This document shows positions 18,313 through 26,299 of a stretch of DNA of 64,000 bases, one piece after another. The stretch spans positions 124,001 through 188,000 of the forward strand of contig JAJDAO010000021.1 of the NCBI GenBank assembly GCA_029261835.1, given 5' to 3'. The notes under the pieces were generated by a model. It was given only the letters and a program-made list of their open reading frames with translations. It did no database searches and was not told the DNA's origin. A program made the position numbers and the translations under genes. This DNA is from Deltaproteobacteria bacterium. Lineage in GTDB: Bacteria; Myxococcota_A; UBA9160; UBA4427. Position 1 is the stretch's first letter. The number at the start of each line of letters is the position of its first letter.

Positions 18313-18583
18313 TGCGCTCTCCTCGTGCCAACGCTCTCGGCGTCAGGCCCGCGGCAAAGCTCTGACCGCTCTCTGCCGTAGTTAGCTGGTTCTCTTCCTC
18401 CACGCAGCATCTCGTCCGCTTGGATGCCACTCTGATGCAGAAGGCGTACGAGAATGTCCTGATGTCAGATACGAGAATCGTCACACCGCGGCGAAGCAAC
18501 CACAGCGGATCCGAAGTCCCGCTTCATCACTGCGATACGGACAGCCAGCCCGACTCCCGACGGAATCCAGACGGGAAGAACGA

Positions 18584-18606
18584 GGCGAGAGCCGCGCGGG
18601 CTCGCC
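18584..18606 (-). terminator. Hairpin downstream of the histidine kinase gene
   Basis: Transcribed leftward, GGCGAG and CTCGCC with inner GC pairing form an imperfect stem directly after the kinase stop at 18612. A TCGTTCTTCC stretch follows, moderately U-rich. This is a plausible end for the chaperone-regulator-kinase operon. The rest of the gap 18313-18583 holds no gene that I can support. Confidence 0.4.
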
Positions 18607-18611
18607 GTCGA

Positions 18612-19901
18612 TCAGGCCTGAGAGATCGGCAGGCGCACCTCGAAGCGCGTCCCGCCGCCCTCCCCTTCCACGCAGCGCACCACTCCGCCGTGACGCTCGG
18701 CGATCTGTCGAACCAGCGCGAGCCCCAGCCCGCCCTCGCCCTGGGTGCTGTTCGAGGGCTCGCCGTCACGCAGGACGGCCCCGGGTGGCCGATAGAAGGG
18801 CTCGAAGATCCGTTCGCGCTCATCGGGCGGCACGCCCGGTCCGGCATCGGAGACGGCGAGCAGGCACTCGTTCTCCCCGCAGCGCGTCACCGTGGCCTCG
18901 CTCGCGCCACCCGCGTGCCGTCTGGCGTTCTCGAGCAGATTCTGCATCAGCCGTCGCAGCAGCCGGGCATCCCCGTGCACGAGCACGCGCTCACCCGCGG
19001 TCGCAACGTCGAAGGGGGCGCAAACCTCCGCAAGAACGGCGAGCAGATCGATCTCTTCGCGTTGGAGCGCGAGCTCATGCGAGTCCAGCCGACTGCTCAA
19101 CAGCAGCTCACCGATCAGTCCGTCGAGCTCCTCGATGTCGCGCTCGATCCGCTCCCGGAGGTCCGGGCGCTCGTGCGCTTCCATGAGCTCCACCGCCACA
19201 CGGATGCGCGCGAGCGGTGTTCGTAGCTCGTGCGAGACGGTGGCCAGTGCCTTCTTCTTGTCCTCGACGAGCGCCTCGATCTGTTCGGCGGTCCGATTGA
19301 AGCGCTCGGCCAGCCGAGCCACCTCGTCACGTCCCTCCACGGGAACGCGCGCACCGAGCTCACCCCTGCCGAGCTCCTCCACCTTGCCCTGCAGCGCCTC
19401 GAGCCTTCGGGTCAGGCGCCGCACAATCGGATACGAGCCCAGAACAGTCGCCAGGGCCAGTATGACGATTGGAATCAAGACGTGACCGGGCGGACCGTGA
19501 TCGGGCTCGGGAATGCGAACGACGAGCCAACGGCCGTCGGGGAGCGGGAGGGACACGATGTTCTTCCTGTGTCCCCAACGGCCCACCGGATGACTCCTCG
19601 AGCGACCCGGCTCGGGGGCGGGCACCTCGCGCCCCACCGCAGCCAACGAGCGACCCGACGAATCGAAGAGCGCCACGTCGGCGCCGAAGGGCGCCGCAAG
19701 ATCCCCGAGCCTCCGGCGCTGCTCGTCGGGCGACATCCCGGTCGCCGGCAGGATCACCTGGGCGACCTGCCCCAGACTCCCCAGTGCCTGAGGGATACGC
19801 GACTCGCGCATGGCGATCCACCAGACCACGGAGGTGAGCGCGCCGAAGAGCAGAACCACCGCCAGAACCGTCGCGTAAATCTGCAGATAGAGACGGCGCA
19901 T
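18612..19901 (-). CDS. Envelope-stress-type sensor histidine kinase (CpxA-like)
   Basis: The protein has 429 residues. TM1 is at ~6-30, a periplasmic sensor domain at ~31-138, TM2 at ~140-160 and HAMP at ~161-215. HisKA has H224 in SHELRTPLARI; the N-box is LMQNLLENARRH, then AVSDAGPGVP and GGLGLALVRQIAERHGG. All catalytic boxes are intact. The ATG overlaps the regulator's stop by one base (TGATG), giving translational coupling. With the OmpR-type regulator and the Spy/CpxP-like protein it forms a Cpx-like module, probably sensing periplasmic stress or metal. Confidence 0.9.
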   Translation of the reverse strand: MRRLYLQIYATVLAVVLLFGALTSVVWWIAMRESRIPQALGSLGQVAQVILPATGMSPDEQRRRLGDLAAPFGADVALFDSSGRSLAAVGREVPAPEPGRSRSHPVGRWGHRKNIVSLPLPDGRWLVVRIPEPDHGPPGHVLIPIVILALATVLGSYPIVRRLTRRLEALQGKVEELGRGELGARVPVEGRDEVARLAERFNRTAEQIEALVEDKKKALATVSHELRTPLARIRVAVELMEAHERPDLRERIERDIEELDGLIGELLLSSRLDSHELALQREEIDLLAVLAEVCAPFDVATAGERVLVHGDARLLRRLMQNLLENARRHAGGASEATVTRCGENECLLAVSDAGPGVPPDERERIFEPFYRPPGAVLRDGEPSNSTQGEGGLGLALVRQIAERHGGVVRCVEGEGGGTRFEVRLPISQA

Positions 19902-20629
19902 CAGTCCCCCGAGCGCAAATCACGGGCAAAGACGTAGCCAGCGCCCCGCACGGTCAGAAGGCGGCGCGGCTTCTTCGGGTTCGCCTCGATGGCGGCACGG
20001 ATGCGCGAAACGTGCGTATCGATACTCCGATCGAACGCCTCGAGGTTGTGCCCCTTCAGCTGCTGCATGATCTGATCGCGCGACAACACGCGCCCGGCAC
20101 TCTCGGCCAGTAGACACAGCATGTCGTATTGATGCGCGGTGAGCGGGCGCTCCTCTCCATCCAGCCGAACGACCCGAGCGGCCCGATCGATCTCGAGGGT
20201 GCCGAAGCGGAGCGGAGCGGGTGCACCGTTGCCCGCGTCGGAGTGCACGCGGCGCAGGACCGCGCGCAGGCGGGCGAGCAGCTCGCGCGGGTTGAAGGGC
20301 TTGGGCAGGTAGTCGTCGGCGCCGATCTCGAGCCCCACGATGCGATCCGTCTCCTCCCCGCGCGCCGTCAGCATGATGATCGGGATGCTCGAGCTCTGGC
20401 GGACGCGGCGGCAGATCTCGAAGCCGTCGAGGTCCGGGAGCATCACGTCGAGCAGGAGCGCGTCGTACGACTCCTCCTCGAGCGCGCGCAGCCCGCTGGC
20501 GGCGTCCGGCCGGGACGCGAAGGCGAGCCCGCTCGCGCGGAGATACTCACCCACCATCTCGGCGAGGCTCGCGTCGTCATCGATCATCAGAACGCGGGCG
20601 GTTGCGAGGAGGCTGCTCTTTTCGGTCAT
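19901..20629 (-). CDS. OmpR-family response regulator (CpxR-like)
   Basis: The protein has 242 residues from ATG 20629. The receiver domain has the acidic triad DDD at 17-19, phospho-acceptor D61 in LLLDVMLPDLDG, T88 and K109 in DDYLPKPFNP. The C-terminal winged helix includes LTAHQYDMLCLLAESAGRVL and IDTHVSRIRAAIEANPKKPR, ending TVRGAGYVFARD. Coupled to the kinase gene downstream and 79 bp behind the Spy-like gene, whose promoter it may also control. Confidence 0.92.
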   Translation of the reverse strand: MTEKSSLLATARVLMIDDDASLAEMVGEYLRASGLAFASRPDAASGLRALEEESYDALLLDVMLPDLDGFEICRRVRQSSSIPIIMLTARGEETDRIVGLEIGADDYLPKPFNPRELLARLRAVLRRVHSDAGNGAPAPLRFGTLEIDRAARVVRLDGEERPLTAHQYDMLCLLAESAGRVLSRDQIMQQLKGHNLEAFDRSIDTHVSRIRAAIEANPKKPRRLLTVRGAGYVFARDLRSGD

Positions 20630-20708
20630 GGGGACAAGCGTAGGCCGGGCTCCGGGCCCGGCCCACCTTTCCTGTCGGCTTCGAATCGCCTGCACGAGCG
20701 CGCGCCAC

Positions 20709-21233
20709 TCAGTGCTGATGGCGTGCCATGTGCTCCGCGAGCTCCGCCCGCTGCTCGGGCGTGAGGACGTCGAGCGCGTTGGCAACCGACTCAGCGAGCT
20801 GCTTGGTGCCCTCGTCGAGGGAGGCGAGCTGCTCGACCCTCCAGGTCTCGAGCGCCAGCCGGTCCACCTGCTCTGCCGTTATGAGGTCCCGCAACGCCGC
20901 CTTCGAGGCGCCGTGGCGCTCGTGCAGGACAACCATGCGATCGACCGCATCGGCCGCGATCGCCTGGATCTGCTCCTGCTGCTCGGGCGTGGCGTCGAGC
21001 TTGCGCAGCCCCCACTCAATCCCGAAGGCCACGCGATCACGCATCGCTTCCGCGTCGGGCGGACTGTGGTGCCGGCCGAACATCCCATGACCGCGCATCC
21101 CGCCCGGGCCATTCCATGCCGAGGCGGCGACGGCAAACACCACCGCCAGGAAGATGTAGGCCAGGGGCCAGATGATGTAGCGGCGGTTCGGCTTCGCACC
21201 CGGGTCGCGTCGGTCGTTGGCGTCTTGGGCCAT
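20709..21233 (-). CDS. Spy/CpxP-family periplasmic protein
   Basis: The protein has 174 residues. ATG 21233 is preceded by AGGAGAG. A single N-terminal membrane anchor or uncleaved signal (IIWPLAYIFLAVVFAVAAS) is followed by a GMRGHGMFGRHH segment rich in His and Met, which suggests metal contact. The helical domain carries LDATPEQQEQIQ and LTPEQRAELAEHM, the LTxxQ motifs of CpxP/Spy. The family are chaperones or feedback sensors of two-component systems. Placed upstream of the regulator-kinase pair, it probably serves as their periplasmic repressor or sensor. Confidence 0.8.
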   Translation of the reverse strand: MAQDANDRRDPGAKPNRRYIIWPLAYIFLAVVFAVAASAWNGPGGMRGHGMFGRHHSPPDAEAMRDRVAFGIEWGLRKLDATPEQQEQIQAIAADAVDRMVVLHERHGASKAALRDLITAEQVDRLALETWRVEQLASLDEGTKQLAESVANALDVLTPEQRAELAEHMARHQH

Positions 21234-21720
21234 CTTGTTCTCTCCTGTTCTCCGGCCCGCTCCGACCGCCAATGGGGGATCGAAGCGGTGGGCCGATGAT
21301 GAGCTGACGAGGGAAAGCTATGGCTCGCACACCTCTGGGAGATGTCCCGAATGTGAAGTAATGCAAAGCTCCGAGGCCCCGTGGTATCTGTGCTCTCAGC
21401 ACACAAGCCTCCTCGACAGACGGCTGGACACGACTCCCTCTATTCTGCCGGCCGGGGCGGCGGATGTGGTCCGCAATACCCTCCATGCTGTATGTCTCCA
21501 GTGTCCGGAGCAGCGCGGCCGGGCCTTCGAAGCCCGGCACCGCGCACGTAGCGTTCGAACGCATCCGATACTCAATCCTGTATGCGGAGCGCGAGTGCTT
21601 CGACCGCGAATTCTTGTCCGGCTGAAGCGCAGCGGCATCGGCCAGTTCTGAGCGTCAGCATGATCCAAGAGATGGCGAGCCAGGCTCGATCGTTACGACG
21701 GCGGACCACGCCGCCGCCGC
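21234..21720. other. Intergenic region without supported gene
   Basis: 487 bp between the DUF6632-like gene and the Spy-like gene; it must hold the promoter of the chaperone-regulator-kinase operon. A 46-codon plus-strand frame from 21485 ending ERIRYSILYAERECFDREFL has protein-like texture but no family match that I recognise and no ribosome site. I treat it as a possible relic. Confidence 0.4.
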
Positions 21721-22128
21721 TCAGCTGTGAGCGACTCGCTTCGGATGGAAGACCGACAGGGCGAACGCCGTGAGGAGGAGGAGCGGCACGTCACCCACGA
21801 GATGAAGCAACTCGTGCTCGAGGAAGAAGGATTGGAACAGCATGAGCACACCGTGCAGCAGACTCGAGTAGATCGTGTAGTCGATGATACTCGTGTGCTT
21901 GCGCGGGTCGCTGGCACTCCGGATCAGCACGATCCCGAGCGCCGCGTACATCGTTCCCAGCATGAAGACGTATGGCGAGAGCGGGTCGTGGTGTGAAGCC
22001 GGATCGCTACCCCACTGGAAGCCGGCCGGAAACGCGAAGAACAGGGCTGGCAGCAGCAGCAGCAGGCCTATTCCGAGGACCGCCATGATCCAGGAGATGA
22101 TCTTCATGTCTTCGTCTTTCGAGATCAT
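21721..22128 (-). CDS. Small four-helix membrane protein, DUF6632-like
   Basis: The protein has 135 residues from ATG 22128, which has GAAAGGA six bases upstream; the Met seven residues later is a weaker alternative. Four hydrophobic helices are visible, near residues 10-32, 47-65, 80-96 and 108-124. His residues cluster between helices 3 and 4 (HGVLMLFQSFFLEHELLHL). The arrangement resembles the DUF6632 family of small membrane proteins. The function is unknown. It stands as a single gene. Confidence 0.65.
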   Translation of the reverse strand: MISKDEDMKIISWIMAVLGIGLLLLLPALFFAFPAGFQWGSDPASHHDPLSPYVFMLGTMYAALGIVLIRSASDPRKHTSIIDYTIYSSLLHGVLMLFQSFFLEHELLHLVGDVPLLLLTAFALSVFHPKRVAHS

Positions 22129-22307
22129 GCGCCGTCCTTTCCAAGCGGGCGACGAAACCGACCAGCGCCGCTGCAAATGCGTTCATCCATTCGCGGCTGG
22201 CGGGAGACTGCGAAGCAACAGCACTCAAGCACGCGACAATGTCTGCGGACGAATCTTGCCAACCGATGCTCACCCTCCCGCTCGCTCACCCCAGGCGTCG
22301 GATGTCT

Positions 22308-24287
22308 TCAGCGTCCCGCTCCTGCGTTACGGGATTTCCTGCCACGCGCGTGGCGGCCGGTCTTTCGCCGGAGCTTGATCTTCAGATGTTCGTCTTCGCC
22401 CGGTCGGAGGTAGACCCAACGGGTGGGAGCGCGAACGCCCCGAGGCGTGGAGACCCGGATGAAGTAGAAGCCAGCGGGGAGCTGGTCCACGGCCACGAGG
22501 CCGTCCGGACCGGAAAGCACGCGCTGCTCCACGAGACCCCGTCCTGTCCAACCCCACAAGTGCACGGGGAGTCCGCTGGTCCCGGCCCCACGGTGCGCCC
22601 TGAGCTCGATTTCGATGATGCCGGGCCTGCGTCGGTCCGCTGGGGCAGGCGGCACTTCGCCGGGAATCTGGATCGACAAGAACGGGCCCGTCTCGTATGC
22701 GACGAGGTCGATTTTCACACTCTCCGTCACGGGCGCCTCGCGGACGCTTCGCCAGCGTCCGGTGATCTCCGGCGCCTCGATTTCATAGGTCAGTGTGTAC
22801 TTGTCGGCGGGGACATTCGGGAAGCGGAAGAAGCCCCGGTCGTCCGAGAAGACCTCCAACTGCGCGGGCGCGCCCGAGTCGTTGTCTCCCTCGAGCCAGA
22901 GTCGCAAACCGACCGCCGGCGCGCCCTCCTCTGATGTGAGCCGTCCCATGAGATCCATCCACGCGGCGGGCTGGGCCAGCTCGTTGCGCCACGCGCTCGT
23001 GCGGGCCGCGAAGAGGGCGAGCAGCTCGGGATGCTCGGCGCTTACGTCGTTTCGCTCGAAGGGATCCTCCTCGATGCGGTAGAGCGCTTGCTCTCCTCGG
23101 TCCAGCCACTCGATGTAGCGCCAGCGATCCGTGCGCAGGAAGCTGGCAGTCTCCTTTCTAACCCAACCCCCGCCCTTGTTGGGATCCCACTCGCTCTCCC
23201 GCACGCGCAAAGCGTCCTGGACACCGACCACGTGATCGCGCGTGGGCTCCCCCCGACGTTCGATTCTGGGCACCAGGTCGATGCCTTCGTGATCCGGGGG
23301 AATGGGTGCACCGGCGTAGCGCAGGATGGTTGCGTGCAGATCCTCGAAGGTGACGAGATCGCCCAGCACCTTCCGCTTCGGCACCCTGCCCGGCCAGTTG
23401 AAGACGAGCGGCGTCCGGAAGCCGAGCTCATGGATCGACAACTTCCCACGATCGCCACCCATGATGCCGCCGAAGAAGTGGTACTCGTACGGCGCCTGCT
23501 CCCAGCCGTTGTCCGAGACGTAGATGATCAGCGAATCGTCGCGCAGCCCGCGCTCTTCGAGCGCGTCGACCATGCGACCGACCACCTCGTCGAGCCGCGT
23601 GATGTTCGCGTAGTAATAGACCGCGGTGTTCGAGAGTCCCTTCGCCCGATAGTGGGCGATCAGCTCGGGGGAAGGATCGAGGGGCACGTGGGGCAGCATG
23701 GGCGCCAGAAAGAGGAAGAAGGGCTCGTCCTCTTCGACTCCGTCAAGGAAGTCGTGCATGGGACTCAGCGAAGGACGCCCAAAGTCCTCGCCCGCCACCC
23801 GTGGGTACTGGCCCCAGAGGTAGGTCGCGGTGCCCGCATCGAATCCCGCCATCGCGAAGTCGCCCTCCCAGTGCTTCCCGCCCTGGAAAGTCTGGTAGCC
23901 CTGGCGAGCGAGCTGCCGCGGAAGCGTGACGTAGTACTGGACTTCGGCCCGCGGCCAGATCCATCCGCCAGCAGCCTCCACAAGCCTCTCTCTTTGTCTA
24001 AGCCAGGATTGCTTGCGCAGCCCAGTCAGTAGGGTCTGAAGCGCCGGCCGGCAGACGCTCGCCGACGAGAAGGCGTGCGTGAAGGTGGTTCCCTCGTCGG
24101 CCAGCCGATCGAGATTGGGCGTCTCGACGATCTCGCTACCCATGAAGCCCGCGTAGGGATATCCGTGATCGTCCCCCACGATGAGTACGATATTCGGTGG
24201 CCGGTCACGACGACCGCCGTTCGCGAAGGCAGGCGCGGCACACAGGAGAACAAGGAGCCAGAACATGAGGAGCCGGAACGTATGCAT
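22308..24287 (-). CDS. Secreted sulfatase-family protein with C-terminal beta-sandwich domains; atypical active-site motif
   Basis: The protein is 659 residues from ATG 24287, which begins a clean signal peptide (HTFRLLMFWLLVLLCAAPAFA). A start 12 codons upstream is possible. The arylsulfatase fold is clear: NIVLIVGDDHGYP (metal Asp pair), ETPNLDRLADEG, GGKHWEGD, DDSLIIYVSDNGW and HELGFRTPLVF. The formylglycine signature, normally CxPxR, reads CRPALQTLLTG, with Cys and Pro kept but Arg replaced by Leu. Residues ~450-640 look like two carboxypeptidase-regulatory-like beta-sandwiches. Activity as a classical sulfatase is therefore uncertain; a phosphodiesterase or phosphonate-hydrolase-type relative is possible. 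Confidence 0.82.
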   Translation of the reverse strand: MHTFRLLMFWLLVLLCAAPAFANGGRRDRPPNIVLIVGDDHGYPYAGFMGSEIVETPNLDRLADEGTTFTHAFSSASVCRPALQTLLTGLRKQSWLRQRERLVEAAGGWIWPRAEVQYYVTLPRQLARQGYQTFQGGKHWEGDFAMAGFDAGTATYLWGQYPRVAGEDFGRPSLSPMHDFLDGVEEDEPFFLFLAPMLPHVPLDPSPELIAHYRAKGLSNTAVYYYANITRLDEVVGRMVDALEERGLRDDSLIIYVSDNGWEQAPYEYHFFGGIMGGDRGKLSIHELGFRTPLVFNWPGRVPKRKVLGDLVTFEDLHATILRYAGAPIPPDHEGIDLVPRIERRGEPTRDHVVGVQDALRVRESEWDPNKGGGWVRKETASFLRTDRWRYIEWLDRGEQALYRIEEDPFERNDVSAEHPELLALFAARTSAWRNELAQPAAWMDLMGRLTSEEGAPAVGLRLWLEGDNDSGAPAQLEVFSDDRGFFRFPNVPADKYTLTYEIEAPEITGRWRSVREAPVTESVKIDLVAYETGPFLSIQIPGEVPPAPADRRRPGIIEIELRAHRGAGTSGLPVHLWGWTGRGLVEQRVLSGPDGLVAVDQLPAGFYFIRVSTPRGVRAPTRWVYLRPGEDEHLKIKLRRKTGRHARGRKSRNAGAGR

Positions 24288-24475
24288 CAGGTGGATTATC
24301 TCATGCGCCGGCGATTCGTGCATGCAGGAATCTGGCCCACGCCGTACCGAGGCGAGCGCCTATCGACGCGAACCGGAATGTGAAGTCCAGAACCGAACTG
24401 CTATCCAGTTGAACGGCCTCCGGCGCCGGCCCCATCGTATAGGCGCTCTCAGCACGCGAGCTCACGAGGTCGTGA

Positions 24476-25294
24476 ATGACCGCAAGCGTTCTCGTTCCTC
24501 TCCCGGACCGCGACTTCGACGTCACCGAGGTCGCGGTTCCCTGGAAGCTCCTCACCGAGCGTGGCGCCGATGTCATCTTCGCCACTGAAGAGGGCGCGAC
24601 CCCGGCCGCCGACGCCACCCTCCTCGACGGAGTGATCTTCGGACAGCTCGGTGCGGAACCCGAGCCCAAGCGCTTCTACTACGAACTCGAACGGGCACCC
24701 GCGTTTCGCGCCCCGCTGCGCTGGGGCGAGATTGACTTCGACGGCTTCGACGGGCTCTTCCTGCCAGGTGGCCACGCCCCGGGGATGCGGCAGTACCTCG
24801 GGAGCGAACCCTTGCAGCGCGGCATCGCGCGCTTCTTTGCCCTCGGCCGGCCGGTGGGGGCGATCTGTCACGGCGTGCTGCCGCTCGCGCGCGCGGTCGA
24901 TGCGGCGAGCGGACGCCCGCTGCTCGAAGGACGTCGCACGACCTGCCTGCCCAAGTATATGGAGCGCCTCGCCTACTACTTGACGGCTTGGAAGCTCGGA
25001 CGGCACTACCGCACCTACGATGCCTATGTAGAGGACGAGGTCGTGAGTGCGCTCTCCTGCGTTGACGACTTTGTGCGCGGTCCCATCTCGCTCGTCACTC
25101 GCGGAACACGGGAGGACCACACGCCCGCGTTCGTGGTACAGGACGCAAACTACATTTCGGCCCGCTGGCCAGGAGACAGCTACCTCTTGGCGGAGCGCTT
25201 CGGCGATCTACTCGGCGGCGACGTCAATGCGTTCGCGAAGGAGCCGAATGCCATGCGACCCGGGGACGGGGTCGACGGCCCGGCTCATGAATAG
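24476..25294 (+). CDS. DJ-1/PfpI family protein (type 1 glutamine amidotransferase-like)
   Basis: The protein has 272 residues, longer than minimal DJ-1 (~190), with an extended C-terminal part. The core strands are ASVLVPLPDRDFDVTEVAVP and FDGLFLPGGHAPGMRQY. The nucleophile elbow is GAICHGVLPLARA with Cys followed by His, as in class I amidotransferase-like and Hsp31/PfpI proteins. FVVQDANYISARWPGDSYLL is the usual closing segment. It could be a protease, deglycase or hydratase; this cannot be resolved from sequence. It is convergent with the enoyl-CoA hydratase gene with only two bases between. Confidence 0.83.
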   Translation: MTASVLVPLPDRDFDVTEVAVPWKLLTERGADVIFATEEGATPAADATLLDGVIFGQLGAEPEPKRFYYELERAPAFRAPLRWGEIDFDGFDGLFLPGGHAPGMRQYLGSEPLQRGIARFFALGRPVGAICHGVLPLARAVDAASGRPLLEGRRTTCLPKYMERLAYYLTAWKLGRHYRTYDAYVEDEVVSALSCVDDFVRGPISLVTRGTREDHTPAFVVQDANYISARWPGDSYLLAERFGDLLGGDVNAFAKEPNAMRPGDGVDGPAHE

Positions 25295-25296
25295 AC

Positions 25297-26109
25297 TCAC
25301 AGCCCGTGGTTCGGCCACTCGGGCTTCAGGTTGCCCGACTTGAAGGCGGCGGCTCCGAGGGTGTGGCTGTCGCGACGCATGAACATGGAGATGATCATCT
25401 CCGCCTCGATCCGAAGCCTCTCCTCGAGCGTGCGCCCGACACCGCGCAGCATGGTCTCCTTGTCGCTGCGGATGGCGCCCTGGGGCAGGGCCACGATCTC
25501 GTGGGCCAGCTCCTGGGCACGCACCAGCGCACTGCCCTTCGGAACGATCTGGTTCACGAGACCGATGCGCTCGGCCTCGTGCACGTCGATGCGTCGACCC
25601 GTGATGATGAGTTCCATGGCCCGGGCGAAGCCGACGACGAGCGGGAGCCGCGCGGTGAGCCCGTCCCCGCCGACGATGTTCCAGCGCCTCTCCAGTGCAC
25701 CGAACTCGGCATTCTCCGCCGCGATGCGGATGTCGGCGAGCAGGGCCGTCTCCAGACCGGCGGCGAAGGCATGGCCGTTCACGGCGGCAATGATCGGCTT
25801 GAAGATGTCGACCTTACGCGTGTAGCCGCAGGCGCCCGGCAAGTTGTAGAGGTCGCGCCGGTAGTGGTCGAAATCGCCGAGCTCGTCGAGTTCCGAGGCG
25901 TCCTGCAGATCCCACCCGGCGCAGAAGGTCGTCTCGCCGGCGCCTGTGATGACGAGCACGAAGGCGTCGTCGTCATCGCGGAAGCGCTGCCAGGCGTGGT
26001 GAAGCTCTTCGTTCATCTTGCGGCTAATGGCGTTGTGCTGGTCGGGACGGTCGTAGGTCAGCGTGACCACGTGGTCGTCCTGCTCGTAGGCGAGCGTGTC
26101 GTAGCTCAT
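25297..26109 (-). CDS. Enoyl-CoA hydratase/isomerase (crotonase) family protein
   Basis: The protein has 270 residues, with CACAGGAGGAG before the ATG. Crotonase features are TLTYDRPDQHNAISRKM, the first oxyanion-hole segment TTFCAGWDLQDA and VNGHAFAAGLETALLADIRI with a Glu at the position of catalytic Glu144 of rat hydratase. FGALERRWN carries a Glu at the position of Glu164. Both acidic residues being present favours hydratase chemistry on a CoA thioester. No beta-oxidation partner is adjacent, so the pathway is not deducible. Confidence 0.88.
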   Translation of the reverse strand: MSYDTLAYEQDDHVVTLTYDRPDQHNAISRKMNEELHHAWQRFRDDDDAFVLVITGAGETTFCAGWDLQDASELDELGDFDHYRRDLYNLPGACGYTRKVDIFKPIIAAVNGHAFAAGLETALLADIRIAAENAEFGALERRWNIVGGDGLTARLPLVVGFARAMELIITGRRIDVHEAERIGLVNQIVPKGSALVRAQELAHEIVALPQGAIRSDKETMLRGVGRTLEERLRIEAEMIISMFMRRDSHTLGAAAFKSGNLKPEWPNHGL

Positions 26110-26299
26110 GGCTCCTCCTGTGACTTATCGATTCCACACCCCAATCCCGACTGCGACGCGGCGGGAGATGCTGCGGAGGCGAAGATCTGTGAGGACGGGA
26201 ATCGGGCTCGTGCGGGGCAAGCGATGGGGTACATCGAGCGTGCGCGGTGGGGTCGAGGGCTGATCTCGTCAACGCGGATCGACGCGCGCGCGGCCACCT

